From positions 1-48,932 of the forward strand of contig JAURNL010000093.1 of assembly GCA_030830205.1 (NCBI GenBank): 48,932 bases of DNA, written 5' to 3'. The notes beneath the pieces were generated by a model. That model had not been told where the DNA came from. It searched no databases and worked only from the letters and a program-made list of their open reading frames with translations. Shown here piece by piece: positions 17,764 to 26,381 of this stretch (positions within the stretch are counted from its first letter, which is position 1; every line of letters starts with the position of its first letter). The translations under genes and the position numbers were made by a program. The stretch is from Crocinitomicaceae bacterium. GTDB lineage: Bacteria; Bacteroidota; Bacteroidia; Flavobacteriales_D; Crocinitomicaceae.

Positions 17764-18225
17764 TCAATTGAACGTAATCAATAGTGCTCCTTTTTCAACC
17801 ACATCACCTTCTTGGATCTCTATTTTAGCAACCACGCCTATACCTTCAGCTTTTAATACATTTTCCATTTTCATGGCTTCTAAGGATAATAAAGGTGCGC
17901 CAGGCTCAACCTCTTGACCCAATTGGATGTGAATTGCAGTTACACGGCCAGGCATTGGAGCCTGCATCTCTTTGAGCTTGCGCAGTTTGGGTTTATCAAG
18001 ACCCATTGAAGCTATAAGTTCATCTAGTGGGTGACCTTTTCTAACATGAAATGTTCGGTGGTTGACGCGAATGGTGAGCTGACCTGTTTCAGACTGATCA
18101 TCAACCAATTCACCGTGATATTTTTTACCATCAAACTTGATTTCAAAAAACCGATGATCAAACCATTTGACTGCGGCACCACCAAGAGTTTGAGTTTCTT
18201 TACCGTCTAGGAACCAATTGTTCAT
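17764..18225 (-). CDS. Biotin carboxyl carrier subunit of an acyl-CoA carboxylase
   Basis: 153 residues. The C-terminal 75 form a biotinyl domain: APMPGRV, then EAMKMEN with biotin acceptor Lys119, and a closing EGDVVEKGALL. The N-terminal half resembles the linker (BT-like) region seen in propionyl-CoA carboxylase alpha chains, so this is a stand-alone carrier rather than acetyl-CoA carboxylase AccB. Likely partner is the carboxyltransferase at 4386-5927, about 12 kb away; the biotin carboxylase must be encoded elsewhere. It starts 5 bp after ileS and is probably co-transcribed with it. Confidence 0.88.
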   Translation of the reverse strand: MNNWFLDGKETQTLGGAAVKWFDHRFFEIKFDGKKYHGELVDDQSETGQLTIRVNHRTFHVRKGHPLDELIASMGLDKPKLRKLKEMQAPMPGRVTAIHIQLGQEVEPGAPLLSLEAMKMENVLKAEGIGVVAKIEIQEGDVVEKGALLITFN

Positions 18226-18230
18226 ACGTT

Positions 18231-21200
18231 TTATTTTGAAAGTTCAATAGCGGTATCGGCAGGTGCTTCAATTTCCTCAGTTTTTTCAACTGGTAGACTT
18301 ACGAATTGAATATCATTGGCCAAGACCTCTGTACAAATATAAGCTTTATGTGTTGTAATAGCGTCCTGAATAGCATCGGTTGTATCTACCTTGACAATGA
18401 TGCGGTCTGTGACATCAAAAGCGCATTCTTTACGTAAATTCTGAATACGATTTACCACTTCGCGTGCCACTCCTTCAGCCTTTAGTTCAGGATTAATCGT
18501 CACGTCTAAGGCTACAGTGAGGCCATTTTCATTGGCAACTAACCACCCTGGGATATCTTGCGCTTGAATTTCAAAATCTGAAAGATCCAATTCAATTTGC
18601 TCTCCTTCTATTTGACCCTTCCAACCAAGTGTCTGCTCAATTTGAGCAATATCTTTCTGATCAAATTGCTGAACCAACTGACTTATAGCTTTCATTTGCT
18701 TGCCATATTTAGGGCCAATGGTTTTGAAATTGGGTTTGATCGATTTGACTAAAATTCCGGTATCGCTCAGTAATTCGAGTTCTTTCACATTAACTTCTGA
18801 ACAGATAAGATCCGTTACATGTCTAAAATTAGCTGCGTCTTGCGCACTCAAAACAGGAATCATGATTTTTTGTAATGGCTGACGCACACGAATATGTTGC
18901 TTCTTTCTGAGTGCAAGAACCAAAGAACATGTTTTTTGTGCCAATTCCATTTGGGTTTCTAATGTCGGCAAGATTTGCTGATCAACTGCCTTTGGGAAGT
19001 CTGCAAGATGCACAGAGGCTAGTCCTTCACTATTACTGGCAGCATTTAAATCTGTATATAGCTGATCCATGTAGAAAGGTGCAATTGGGGCAGCTAAAAT
19101 AGATATGGTTTCCAAACATTTGTAAAGTGTCTGATATGCAGCTAATTTGTCTTGACTGTCATCGTTTTTCCAGAAACGACGTCGACACAAACGAACATAC
19201 CAATTAGAAAGCTGCTCAGTAACAAATTCTTGAATGGCACGACCAGCTTTGGTTGGCTCATAAGCTGCATAGGCTGCATCTACCTCAGCTACCAAAGAAT
19301 TGAGTTTAGAAATAACCCACTGATCAATTTCTGGCCGGTCTTCTAATGCAATAGTTGGCGTGTTTTTATCAAAGCCATCAATGTTGGCGTATAAGGCAAA
19401 AAATGAGTAGGTATTGTAAAGGGTTCCAAAAAACTTGCGTTGTACTTCTGAAATTCCTTCCAAGTCAAATTTGAGGTTGTCCCAAGGCTGTGCGTTGGTA
19501 ATCATGTACCAACGGGTCGCATCTGGTCCGTATTTGTCTAAAGTGGTAAATGGATCAATTGCATTTCCTAGTCTTTTAGACATCTTTAATCCATTCTTGT
19601 CTAGCACCAAGCCGTTAGATACAACATTTTTATATGCTTTCTCACCAAATACCATCGTTGAAATGGCATGCAACGTGTAGAACCATCCTCGTGTTTGATC
19701 CACCCCCTCCGCAATAAAGTCAGCAGGAAATGCAAGGTTTTCATCAATGAGCGCTTTATTCTCAAAAGGATAATGCAGTTGGGCATATGGCATTGCGCCG
19801 GAGTCAAACCAAACATCAATGAGATCTGCTTCACGTCTCATAGGCTTGCCAGTCGGTGATACCAAAATGATTGGATCTACTTTATGTTTATGTAGATCTA
19901 TTAATTCATAATTATTATTTGAAAAATCCTCAGGATTAAAGGAAGCATAAGGATTTTCAGTCATAAGCCCCGCATTGATTGACTTTTCAATCTCCTGCTT
20001 AAGCGTGGCAATAGAATCAATGCAAACTCGCTCATCTCCTTCTTCAGTAGACCAAATTGGTATTGGAATCCCCCAGTAGCGTGAACGTGATAAGTTCCAG
20101 TCATTCGCGTTTTCCAACCATTTTCCGAAGCGACCAGAACCTGTTGCCTCTGGTTTCCAATTAATTTCTTTATTGAGTGCAACAAGTTTTTCTTTTTGAT
20201 CGGTAACACGGATGAACCACGAATCAAGTGGGTAGTACAAAACTGGTTTATCGGTGCGCCAACAGTGGGGATAAGAGTGCTCGTATTTTTCAACCTTAAA
20301 AGCCTTTCCTTCTTCCTTGAGCTGAATCGCAATTTGGACATCAACAGAGCGTTCAGGCTCTTGACCCGCATCGTAATATTCGTTTTTGACGTACATCCCT
20401 GCATAGGGACCTAACTCTGGTCTAAAACGGCCTTGCAGATCAACCAAAGGCACGAGATTACCTCTCTCATCTGTGACAAGCAATCCAGGCACACCCGCTT
20501 CAGCAGCCACTCGGGCATCATCTGCACCGAAGGTTGGAGCGGTGTGAACAATTCCTGTACCATCCTCAGTTGTAACAAAATCCCCGCCAATTACTCTAAA
20601 CGCCTCATTTGCATTTTCTGCAGGTTGAGCAAATGGTAATAATTGTTGGTATTTTAAACCAATTAGTTCTTGACCCTTACAAGTTCCGAGGACTATATAC
20701 GGAATTTGTTTATCTCCGGGGTTATAACGCTGAAGTTCTTCTGCCTGCTCTACAGCCACAAAACCTTTTGCAAACTGATAGGGCACCAAATTCTTGGCAA
20801 GAATTACCTGAATGGGCTCGAAGGTATATTGATTGTAAGTAGCTACTATCGCATATTCAATATTTGGACCAACAGTAAGCGCTGTATTTGAAGGAAGCGT
20901 CCATGGTGTTGTTGTCCAGGCTAGCAAGTGTGTTTTATTGGAGAAACGAATATCAAAAGGTGTCTTTTGAGCTTCCAATAATTCAAACATAGCAACAATT
21001 GTAGTGTCTTTAACGTCTTTGTAACAACCAGGTTGATTGAGTTCATGAGATGAAAGACCAGTGCCCGCTTTCGGTGAATATGGCTGAATAGTATAGCCCT
21101 TATACAATAAGCCTTTGTTGTAAAGCTGAGCTAATAACCACCATACTGTTTCCATATACTTGGGCGTATAGGTAATATATGGATCTTGCATATCAACCCA

Positions 21201-21626
21201 ATAACCCATCTTTTCAGTAAGTTGGTTCCAAATATCTGTATAGCGCATCACTGCTTCTTTACAAGCATCGTTGTATGCATCAATAGATATTTTTGTGCCG
21301 ATATCTTCTTTGGTGATTCCAAGTTCTTTTTCTACACCCAGCTCAACTGGTAATCCATGGGTGTCCCAACCCGCCTTACGATGTACCTGCTTACCTTTTA
21401 GGGTTTGATAACGACAAAAGATATCCTTAATTGCGCGCCCCATTACGTGGTGAATACCAGGAAGACCATTGGCAGAAGGTGGGCCTTCATAAAAGACAAA
21501 AGAGGGCGCGCCATTGCGCTGTGCAACAGACTGCTGAAAAATAGATTCTTTTTTCCATTTTTCAAGAACACTTACAGCGACATTGGGGAGATTCAATCCT
21601 TTGTACTCAGGATATTTTGCTTTCAT
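18231..21626 (-). CDS. ileS: Isoleucyl-tRNA synthetase, type 2 (eukaryote-like)
   Basis: Class I synthetase charging tRNA-Ile. 1131 residues, longer than the bacterial type 1 enzyme (about 930). Marks are PPSANGLPGIHHVMGR at about 49-64 (signature region), GWDTHGLPVE, WTTTPWTLPSNTAL of the CP1 editing domain, GVDQTRGWFYTLH, and KMSKR at 681-685. The GLSSHEL segment and the long C-terminal region fit type 2 enzymes common in Bacteroidetes. The signature reads GIHH (57-60), not the usual HxGH (see findings). Upstream is a weak box (TAAATTCG, 21649-21656). Downstream the biotin-carrier gene follows after 5 bp. Confidence 0.95.
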   Translation of the reverse strand: MKAKYPEYKGLNLPNVAVSVLEKWKKESIFQQSVAQRNGAPSFVFYEGPPSANGLPGIHHVMGRAIKDIFCRYQTLKGKQVHRKAGWDTHGLPVELGVEKELGITKEDIGTKISIDAYNDACKEAVMRYTDIWNQLTEKMGYWVDMQDPYITYTPKYMETVWWLLAQLYNKGLLYKGYTIQPYSPKAGTGLSSHELNQPGCYKDVKDTTIVAMFELLEAQKTPFDIRFSNKTHLLAWTTTPWTLPSNTALTVGPNIEYAIVATYNQYTFEPIQVILAKNLVPYQFAKGFVAVEQAEELQRYNPGDKQIPYIVLGTCKGQELIGLKYQQLLPFAQPAENANEAFRVIGGDFVTTEDGTGIVHTAPTFGADDARVAAEAGVPGLLVTDERGNLVPLVDLQGRFRPELGPYAGMYVKNEYYDAGQEPERSVDVQIAIQLKEEGKAFKVEKYEHSYPHCWRTDKPVLYYPLDSWFIRVTDQKEKLVALNKEINWKPEATGSGRFGKWLENANDWNLSRSRYWGIPIPIWSTEEGDERVCIDSIATLKQEIEKSINAGLMTENPYASFNPEDFSNNNYELIDLHKHKVDPIILVSPTGKPMRREADLIDVWFDSGAMPYAQLHYPFENKALIDENLAFPADFIAEGVDQTRGWFYTLHAISTMVFGEKAYKNVVSNGLVLDKNGLKMSKRLGNAIDPFTTLDKYGPDATRWYMITNAQPWDNLKFDLEGISEVQRKFFGTLYNTYSFFALYANIDGFDKNTPTIALEDRPEIDQWVISKLNSLVAEVDAAYAAYEPTKAGRAIQEFVTEQLSNWYVRLCRRRFWKNDDSQDKLAAYQTLYKCLETISILAAPIAPFYMDQLYTDLNAASNSEGLASVHLADFPKAVDQQILPTLETQMELAQKTCSLVLALRKKQHIRVRQPLQKIMIPVLSAQDAANFRHVTDLICSEVNVKELELLSDTGILVKSIKPNFKTIGPKYGKQMKAISQLVQQFDQKDIAQIEQTLGWKGQIEGEQIELDLSDFEIQAQDIPGWLVANENGLTVALDVTINPELKAEGVAREVVNRIQNLRKECAFDVTDRIIVKVDTTDAIQDAITTHKAYICTEVLANDIQFVSLPVEKTEEIEAPADTAIELSK

Positions 21627-21669
21627 GAACGTTTGCTTTGTAAAGTCGCGAATTTACGACAAATCGAGC

Positions 21670-21677
21670 TATTTTTG
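21670..21677 (+). promoter_or_regulatory. -7 box upstream of the GreA-like gene
   Basis: TATTTTTG matches TAnnTTTG exactly and ends 6 nt before the ATG at 21684. No -33 TTG at normal spacing. Confidence 0.4.
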
Positions 21678-21683
21678 CAAGAT

Positions 21684-22133
21684 ATGTCTCTCAAAACAAG
21701 GCTCCACGACCATTTATTTACCGCACTGGAAAGTAGAAAAACTTCGTTACAACTTCAACGAAGCCAATTAAGTATTGAAAGTACAGAAAGTGGTAAAGGC
21801 TCTGCTGGAGATAAACACGAGGTTGGCATTGCCATCGCACAAATAGAAATTGAAAAACTAGACCAACAAATTGCCCTTGCGCAACAACAGCTTCAAGCAT
21901 TACAAAAAATAGATGCAACTCTTGAAATCAAACAGGTCCAGGCTGGTGCTATGTTTGAATCTGATCAAAAATGGTTTTACTGTAGCGTGCCTTTCGGACA
22001 GATTAATTTAGACCATATCACTTTTTTTTGCATGAGTACAGAGGCGCCTTTATTTCAAGCTCTCAAAGGAAAAAAAGAATTGGAAACTGCAGAATTTAAC
22101 GGTCGAATCTGGAAAATCAATCAAGTTTTCTGA
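21684..22133 (+). CDS. GreA/GreB C-terminal-like protein, often mislabelled 3-oxoacyl-ACP synthase
   Basis: 149 residues. N-terminal helical half with ESGKGSAGDKHEVGIAIAQ and a coiled-coil-like Gln-rich helix (about 50-80), then a compact beta-rich C-terminal domain resembling the FKBP-like domain of GreA. The SAGDKxExGxA motif is typical of a small Bacteroidetes family that databases, from memory, often call 3-oxoacyl-ACP synthase without any ketosynthase motif. A role at RNA polymerase is inference. The reading frame extends upstream to 21405, antisense to ileS, but the start at 21684 follows a promoter box and gives the family's length. Its stop overlaps the next ATG (TGATG). Confidence 0.7.
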   Translation: MSLKTRLHDHLFTALESRKTSLQLQRSQLSIESTESGKGSAGDKHEVGIAIAQIEIEKLDQQIALAQQQLQALQKIDATLEIKQVQAGAMFESDQKWFYCSVPFGQINLDHITFFCMSTEAPLFQALKGKKELETAEFNGRIWKINQVF

Positions 22134-23371
22134 TGAATCGGACACCTAAAATAGCGATTATTGGAGGGGGAGCCGCAGGATTTTTTGCCGCAATTTCGGC
22201 TAAGCAACATTGGCCCAATGCAACTGTTTGCATTCTTGAAAAAAGCAATAAATTCTTGTCTAAAGTAAAGATTTCTGGGGGTGGAAGATGCAATGTTACA
22301 CACAACAGCCCAGATATTAAAGAGCTCTCAATGGCTTACCCAAGAGGTAGCGCACAACTAAGAAAAGCATTTCATCAGTTCTCTGCCCTAGACACGATTC
22401 AATGGTTTGAAAGCCGCAACATTCCGCTTAAGATTTATCCTGATGGTTGCATTTTTCCACTGGCAAATGACTCACAGGTCATCATTGACTGTTTTTTAAA
22501 TACCTGTTATGAACTTGGTATTACACTTCAGGTCCAACAAGTTGTTTCAAAAATTGAAATGCATAATGATGGGGTCAGTATTTATCACAATGAGGAAATC
22601 CAAAATTATGACCATGTCATTATTTGCGCAGGAGGCCACCCGAAAAGAAGTAGTCTTCAATGGATTGAAAACATTGGACTCGAAATTGTAGAGCCTCTTC
22701 CATCATTATTTACCTTTAATATGCCTCAAAATCCCATTTGCGAACTAATGGGAACTGTTGTGCCAAATGCTACTGTTAAAATCGAAGGGACCAAACTCAG
22801 CGGACAGGGGCCCTTACTGATTACTCATTGGGGTATGAGTGGTCCCGCAATACTCCTACTTTCTGCCTGGGGAGCACGAATCCTTGCAGAAAAAAACTAC
22901 CATTTTTGTGTATTGGTCAATTGGCTTGATCATAAAAAGGAAGATGTTCTTCGACAAGAGTTGTTACTGACCATAGGTACTCATGGTGGAAAAAAGTTAG
23001 CTAATTGGAATCCTACCCCTCTCACCAACAGACTTTGGACCCATTTACTTGAACGTGCAGGGCTTTCTTCTGATCAGCGTTGGGCTGAAATAGGTAAAAA
23101 AGCAATCAATAAGTTAGTTAGTACTTTACTTAATGACCGCTTTGAAGTAAAGGGTAAAACCACTTTTAAAGAAGAGTTTGTTACCGCAGGAGGTGTTGCA
23201 TTAAATGAAATTGATTTTCAAACCATGAAAAGCAAAAAATTTCCTCACCTCTCTTTTGCTGGAGAAGTTTTGGATGTCGACGGCATCACAGGCGGATTCA
23301 ATTTTCAAGCGGCTTGGACAACTGGATTCATTGCCGGAAAGCACGCCTTAAAACCAGAAAAATCTGCTTAA
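22133..23371 (+). CDS. BaiN/HI0933-family FAD-dependent oxidoreductase
   Basis: 412-residue flavoprotein. Dinucleotide-binding GGGAAG at 11-16 near the N-terminus, [10 protein letters not shown] from 48 (the family signature), [24 protein letters not shown], and [22 protein letters not shown] cut short at the C-terminus as the second FAD-contact motif. The family includes BaiN and RdsA-type proteins; the physiological substrate here is unknown. Translationally coupled to the GreA-like gene by a 1-bp overlap; its 3' end overlaps convergent asnS by 4 bp. Confidence 0.9.
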   Translation: MNRTPKIAIIGGGAAGFFAAISAKQHWPNATVCILEKSNKFLSKVKISGGGRCNVTHNSPDIKELSMAYPRGSAQLRKAFHQFSALDTIQWFESRNIPLKIYPDGCIFPLANDSQVIIDCFLNTCYELGITLQVQQVVSKIEMHNDGVSIYHNEEIQNYDHVIICAGGHPKRSSLQWIENIGLEIVEPLPSLFTFNMPQNPICELMGTVVPNATVKIEGTKLSGQGPLLITHWGMSGPAILLLSAWGARILAEKNYHFCVLVNWLDHKKEDVLRQELLLTIGTHGGKKLANWNPTPLTNRLWTHLLERAGLSSDQRWAEIGKKAINKLVSTLLNDRFEVKGKTTFKEEFVTAGGVALNEIDFQTMKSKKFPHLSFAGEVLDVDGITGGFNFQAAWTTGFIAGKHALKPEKSA

Positions 23372-24813
23372 AATTCAGCGTTCAATGGAGTGCGTGGAAA
23401 TGGAATAACATCTCTAATGTTGGACATACCTGTCACAAACATAACCATTCGCTCAAAGCCAAGGCCAAATCCTGCATGCGGAACCGTTCCAAATTTACGC
23501 GTATCAAAATACCACCAAAGCTCTTCTGCTGGGATGCCAAATTCTTCGCATTTCTGAACCAATATTTCGTACCGTTCTTCGCGTTGTGAGCCTCCAACAA
23601 TTTCACCAATTCCAGGGAAGAGGACGTCCATAGCCGCAACTGTTTTCCCATCTTCATTCAATCTCATGTAAAATGCTTTGATCTTGGCTGGATAGTCAGT
23701 TAATATAACTGGGCAATTGAATTCTTTTTCAACTAGATAACGCTCATGTTCACTTTGGAGGTCAATTCCCCATTCTACTGGATACTTGAATTTCTTCTTC
23801 TTGTAATGATTCGAATTCAACAAAATTTCAATAGCCTCAGTATAGGTTAAGCGCTTGAACGGATTTTCTATGACGAATTTTAGACGATCAATTAAGCCCA
23901 TCTCGTGACGCTCATTTGCCGGCTTTTGAGCTTGCTCTTGTGCATCGCGATCTTGTAAAAATTGGATGTCCGCACCACAATGTTCTAGGACATAAGCACA
24001 AATATATTTCAAGAAGGCTTCTGTAAGATCCATATTGTCTTGGAGATCGTTGAAAGCTACCTCAGGTTCTATCATCCAAAATTCTGCTAGATGACGAGAA
24101 GTATTTGAGTTTTCTGCCCTAAAAGTAGGTCCAAAAGTATAGACTTGTCCTAGCGCCGTTGCGGCTAATTCTGCTTCTAACTGACCCGATACAGTTAAAT
24201 TGACTGCCTTGCCAAAGAAATCATCTTTAAAATCCACCTTGCCTTCGTCATTTAACGGTGGGTTTTTGGCATCAAGCGTTGTCACTCTAAACATCTCTCC
24301 AGCTCCCTCAGCATCTGAACCGGTAATAATTGGTGTATGGAGGTAATAAAAACCGCGTTCATTAAAAAACTGATGAATGGCAAACGCCACTGCATGGCGA
24401 ATTCTAAAAACTGCACCAAAGGTATTTGTTCTGAATCGGAGATGTGCTTGCTCGCGCAGAAATTCAAGACTATGGCGCTTTGGTTGCATGACCGTTTTTT
24501 GGACATCATCAGGATGTGCATCACCGAGAATTTCTATTCCTGTCACTTGTAACTCTACAACTTGACCAGCACCTTGTGATGCCACAAGTTTTCCTCTCAA
24601 GGAAAGAGCTGCTGCCGTAGTTATGCGCTTCAACAATACCTCATCCCACTGCTCAAAATCTATAACTGCCTGTAAATTGGCCATACAAGATCCATCATTG
24701 AGCTGTACAAAACGATTGGAACGAAAGGCTCTTACCCAACCCTTTACAGTGATTTCTTGTCCAAGCAAAGCCTCATGGCCAGCCAAAATTTCTGAGATGC
24801 GTATTCTTTTCAT
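23368..24813 (-). CDS. asnS: Asparaginyl-tRNA synthetase
   Basis: Class IIb synthetase charging tRNA-Asn. 481 residues. OB-fold anticodon-binding domain at about 15-110 ([20 protein letters not shown]), then the catalytic domain: motif 1 region [22 protein letters not shown] cut to its core [12 protein letters not shown], motif 2 [20 protein letters not shown] and motif 3 [15 protein letters not shown]. AsnRS rather than AspRS is supported by the [10 protein letters not shown] segment and overall length. A TAACTTTG box ends 4 nt upstream of the ATG and includes the stop codon of the DUF4907 gene. Confidence 0.95.
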   Translation of the reverse strand: MKRIRISEILAGHEALLGQEITVKGWVRAFRSNRFVQLNDGSCMANLQAVIDFEQWDEVLLKRITTAAALSLRGKLVASQGAGQVVELQVTGIEILGDAHPDDVQKTVMQPKRHSLEFLREQAHLRFRTNTFGAVFRIRHAVAFAIHQFFNERGFYYLHTPIITGSDAEGAGEMFRVTTLDAKNPPLNDEGKVDFKDDFFGKAVNLTVSGQLEAELAATALGQVYTFGPTFRAENSNTSRHLAEFWMIEPEVAFNDLQDNMDLTEAFLKYICAYVLEHCGADIQFLQDRDAQEQAQKPANERHEMGLIDRLKFVIENPFKRLTYTEAIEILLNSNHYKKKKFKYPVEWGIDLQSEHERYLVEKEFNCPVILTDYPAKIKAFYMRLNEDGKTVAAMDVLFPGIGEIVGGSQREERYEILVQKCEEFGIPAEELWWYFDTRKFGTVPHAGFGLGFERMVMFVTGMSNIRDVIPFPRTPLNAEF

Positions 24814-24817
24814 GCTG

Positions 24818-24825
24818 CAAAGTTA
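24818..24825 (-). promoter_or_regulatory. -7 box before asnS, sharing bases with the DUF4907 stop
   Basis: TAACTTTG on the minus strand, exact TAnnTTTG, 4-nt gap to the ATG at 24813. Its first three bases are the TAA stop of the upstream gene (24825-24823). Confidence 0.45.
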
Positions 24826-25179
24826 GTGAATGTTTAAATTCTTTAAATCGTCTTCACTAACCGTTGGTGGAAAGATCTTAGCTTGAAGCTTGGTTTTCAC
24901 TAATTCTGCTACGCGCTGTGCATCAGCTTGCGTTTGAAAACCATCATTTCCAGACCTTCCTGGAATAGTAGGTTGATCAAGTAATAATTTCCCGTTTTGA
25001 CGAATTTGATAACCCCAACCAGTTGGACTTTGTACGGTCGTAATTTCAAAGCTCGTTTTGGACTTTGACTTTGTTGGAAAATGGGTAATTGGCTTGTGAA
25101 GTGGTTTAACCTCATTGAGCTCCACTGGATCAGCATTGCACGCTACCAAAAAGAAAAGAATTATAAAGGACCGCAGCAT
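24823..25179 (-). CDS. DUF4907-domain lipoprotein
   Basis: 118 residues. Signal with lipobox LVAC (Cys14), then a DUF4907-type domain: TTVQSPTGWGYQIRQNGK, LLDQPTIPGRSGNDGFQT, and a C-terminal PPTVSEDDLKNLNI. From memory this family often sits next to kelch proteins in Bacteroidetes, as it does here. The start at 25179 gives a proper lipoprotein signal; the longer frame to 25266 adds residues read out of frame from the kelch gene. It overlaps the upstream kelch gene by 19 bp and is last in that operon. Function unknown. Confidence 0.8.
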   Translation of the reverse strand: MLRSFIILFFLVACNADPVELNEVKPLHKPITHFPTKSKSKTSFEITTVQSPTGWGYQIRQNGKLLLDQPTIPGRSGNDGFQTQADAQRVAELVKTKLQAKIFPPTVSEDDLKNLNIH

Positions 25180-26381
25180 TTGACAAAAGTAGTGGTTTGT
25201 TGAATTTCTGCTGCATTCATATGAAGGTAATAAACACCATCTGGTAAAGACCGGACATCTGCGCATAATTTGGAATCATTTCTTTCAAAAGTAATATCCA
25301 TTTTTTGACCCAATTGATTCCAAACTTCTAAGTTAAATTCTTCTGATGTTAAAGAAATAGAAATAAAATCTGAAGTTGGATTTGGATATGCGTTAAGTTC
25401 AAACAATGCATGCTCTGCAATAGAGGTTGTGCCACTATATGCCCAAAGGTCATCATAAAAGGTCCCGTTGTTATATCCAGTGCCAATAAATCCCCATCCA
25501 TCTAAATAGAAAGCAACTGCATTTATTCTACCTGGACCTGGAAGATCTGCGCGCTGTATCCAACTGTTTAAATAGTAATTATACTCCCAGAGATCTTTAT
25601 GGTATACGTAATTGGCGTCTTGGCCTGTTCCGAGGTAACAAACTGGGAATGCGGACCACCCACAAGCTCCGGAGCGCGGACCACCAGGGAAATTAGCTTT
25701 TTGAATCCACTGGTCTGTTTGTGGGTTATACATCCAAAAATCATTTTTAAGCGTTCCGTCATCACCCGTTCCAATAAAGCCAAAATTTTCCATTGAAAAA
25801 GCCACGGCGGCTCGGCGTGGTGTGCCGGAAAAATCAGTGATTTGTTCCCAAGTATTACTGTTTGGGTCGTAGGCAAAAAAATCGTTCTTGAGACCTGCTG
25901 CGCTATTTCCTGTTCCAACGTAGGCCTTATTGCCAATTACAAAACTCACTGCCTCTCTCCGTGGAGCACCTACAAAGTTTGCTTTTTGAGTCCAAGCTTC
26001 TGTACTTCGATCGTATTCCCATAAATCATTCATAAACGCTATGGTTTGAGTCTGACCCAGGCCCACATACCCTTTGGTTTGGCCTTCATGTTCTAAGGCA
26101 AATGAAATGGCGCCTATTCGTCCTAAACCCGTTCCACCTTCTCCTCCCAATGAGACTTCATCATCCCAATCATCTTGATCAGCACGATAAGAGTACATTT
26201 TTCGCTTGTATTCGAAATCATCTGTTCCTGCGACCACGTATGCCCTATTTCCAAGAACAAAAGTACTTGCGGCAGACTTTGGGGGGCCATTAACTGTATC
26301 TCTTTGCTGCCAATAATCTTGCCCGAAAGCAGATAACTGCTGAAGAAAAATCACATAAAACGTTAATAGTAACCTACTCAT
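25161..26381 (-). CDS. Kelch-repeat secreted protein with T9SS C-terminal domain (copy C)
   Basis: 406 residues: signal peptide ending near AFGQ, six kelch repeats of about 50 residues (pattern R..AV.F....AY.GTG......DF..Y.P....W.Q...FPG), forming a predicted six-bladed propeller, then a T9SS sorting domain (ELNAYPNPTSDFISISL to DGVYYLHMNA). Such proteins are carried across the outer membrane and anchored or released. The C-terminus ends KCCGPL, unlike the usual basic K.VK-type end. It overlaps the upstream copy by ATGA and the DUF4907 gene by 19 bp. Ligand unknown; carbohydrate or protein binding is possible. Confidence 0.88.
   Translation of the reverse strand: MSRLLLTFYVIFLQQLSAFGQDYWQQRDTVNGPPKSAASTFVLGNRAYVVAGTDDFEYKRKMYSYRADQDDWDDEVSLGGEGGTGLGRIGAISFALEHEGQTKGYVGLGQTQTIAFMNDLWEYDRSTEAWTQKANFVGAPRREAVSFVIGNKAYVGTGNSAAGLKNDFFAYDPNSNTWEQITDFSGTPRRAAVAFSMENFGFIGTGDDGTLKNDFWMYNPQTDQWIQKANFPGGPRSGACGWSAFPVCYLGTGQDANYVYHKDLWEYNYYLNSWIQRADLPGPGRINAVAFYLDGWGFIGTGYNNGTFYDDLWAYSGTTSIAEHALFELNAYPNPTSDFISISLTSEEFNLEVWNQLGQKMDITFERNDSKLCADVRSLPDGVYYLHMNAAEIQQTTTFVKCCGPL

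Noticed and set aside
19601-20842. Many 60-150-codon open frames antisense to or out of frame with ileS
   Set aside because: They are shadows of the conserved synthetase gene, with no start signals or recognisable products.
21405-21683. Upstream extension of the GreA-like gene as a 242-residue protein
   Set aside because: The extra 93 residues are antisense to the conserved ileS N-terminus and lack homology signals; the ATG at 21684 follows a promoter box and gives the family length.
25180-25266. Longer DUF4907 protein starting at 25266
   Set aside because: The extra 29 residues are out-of-frame kelch sequence, and the lipoprotein signal starts at 25179.
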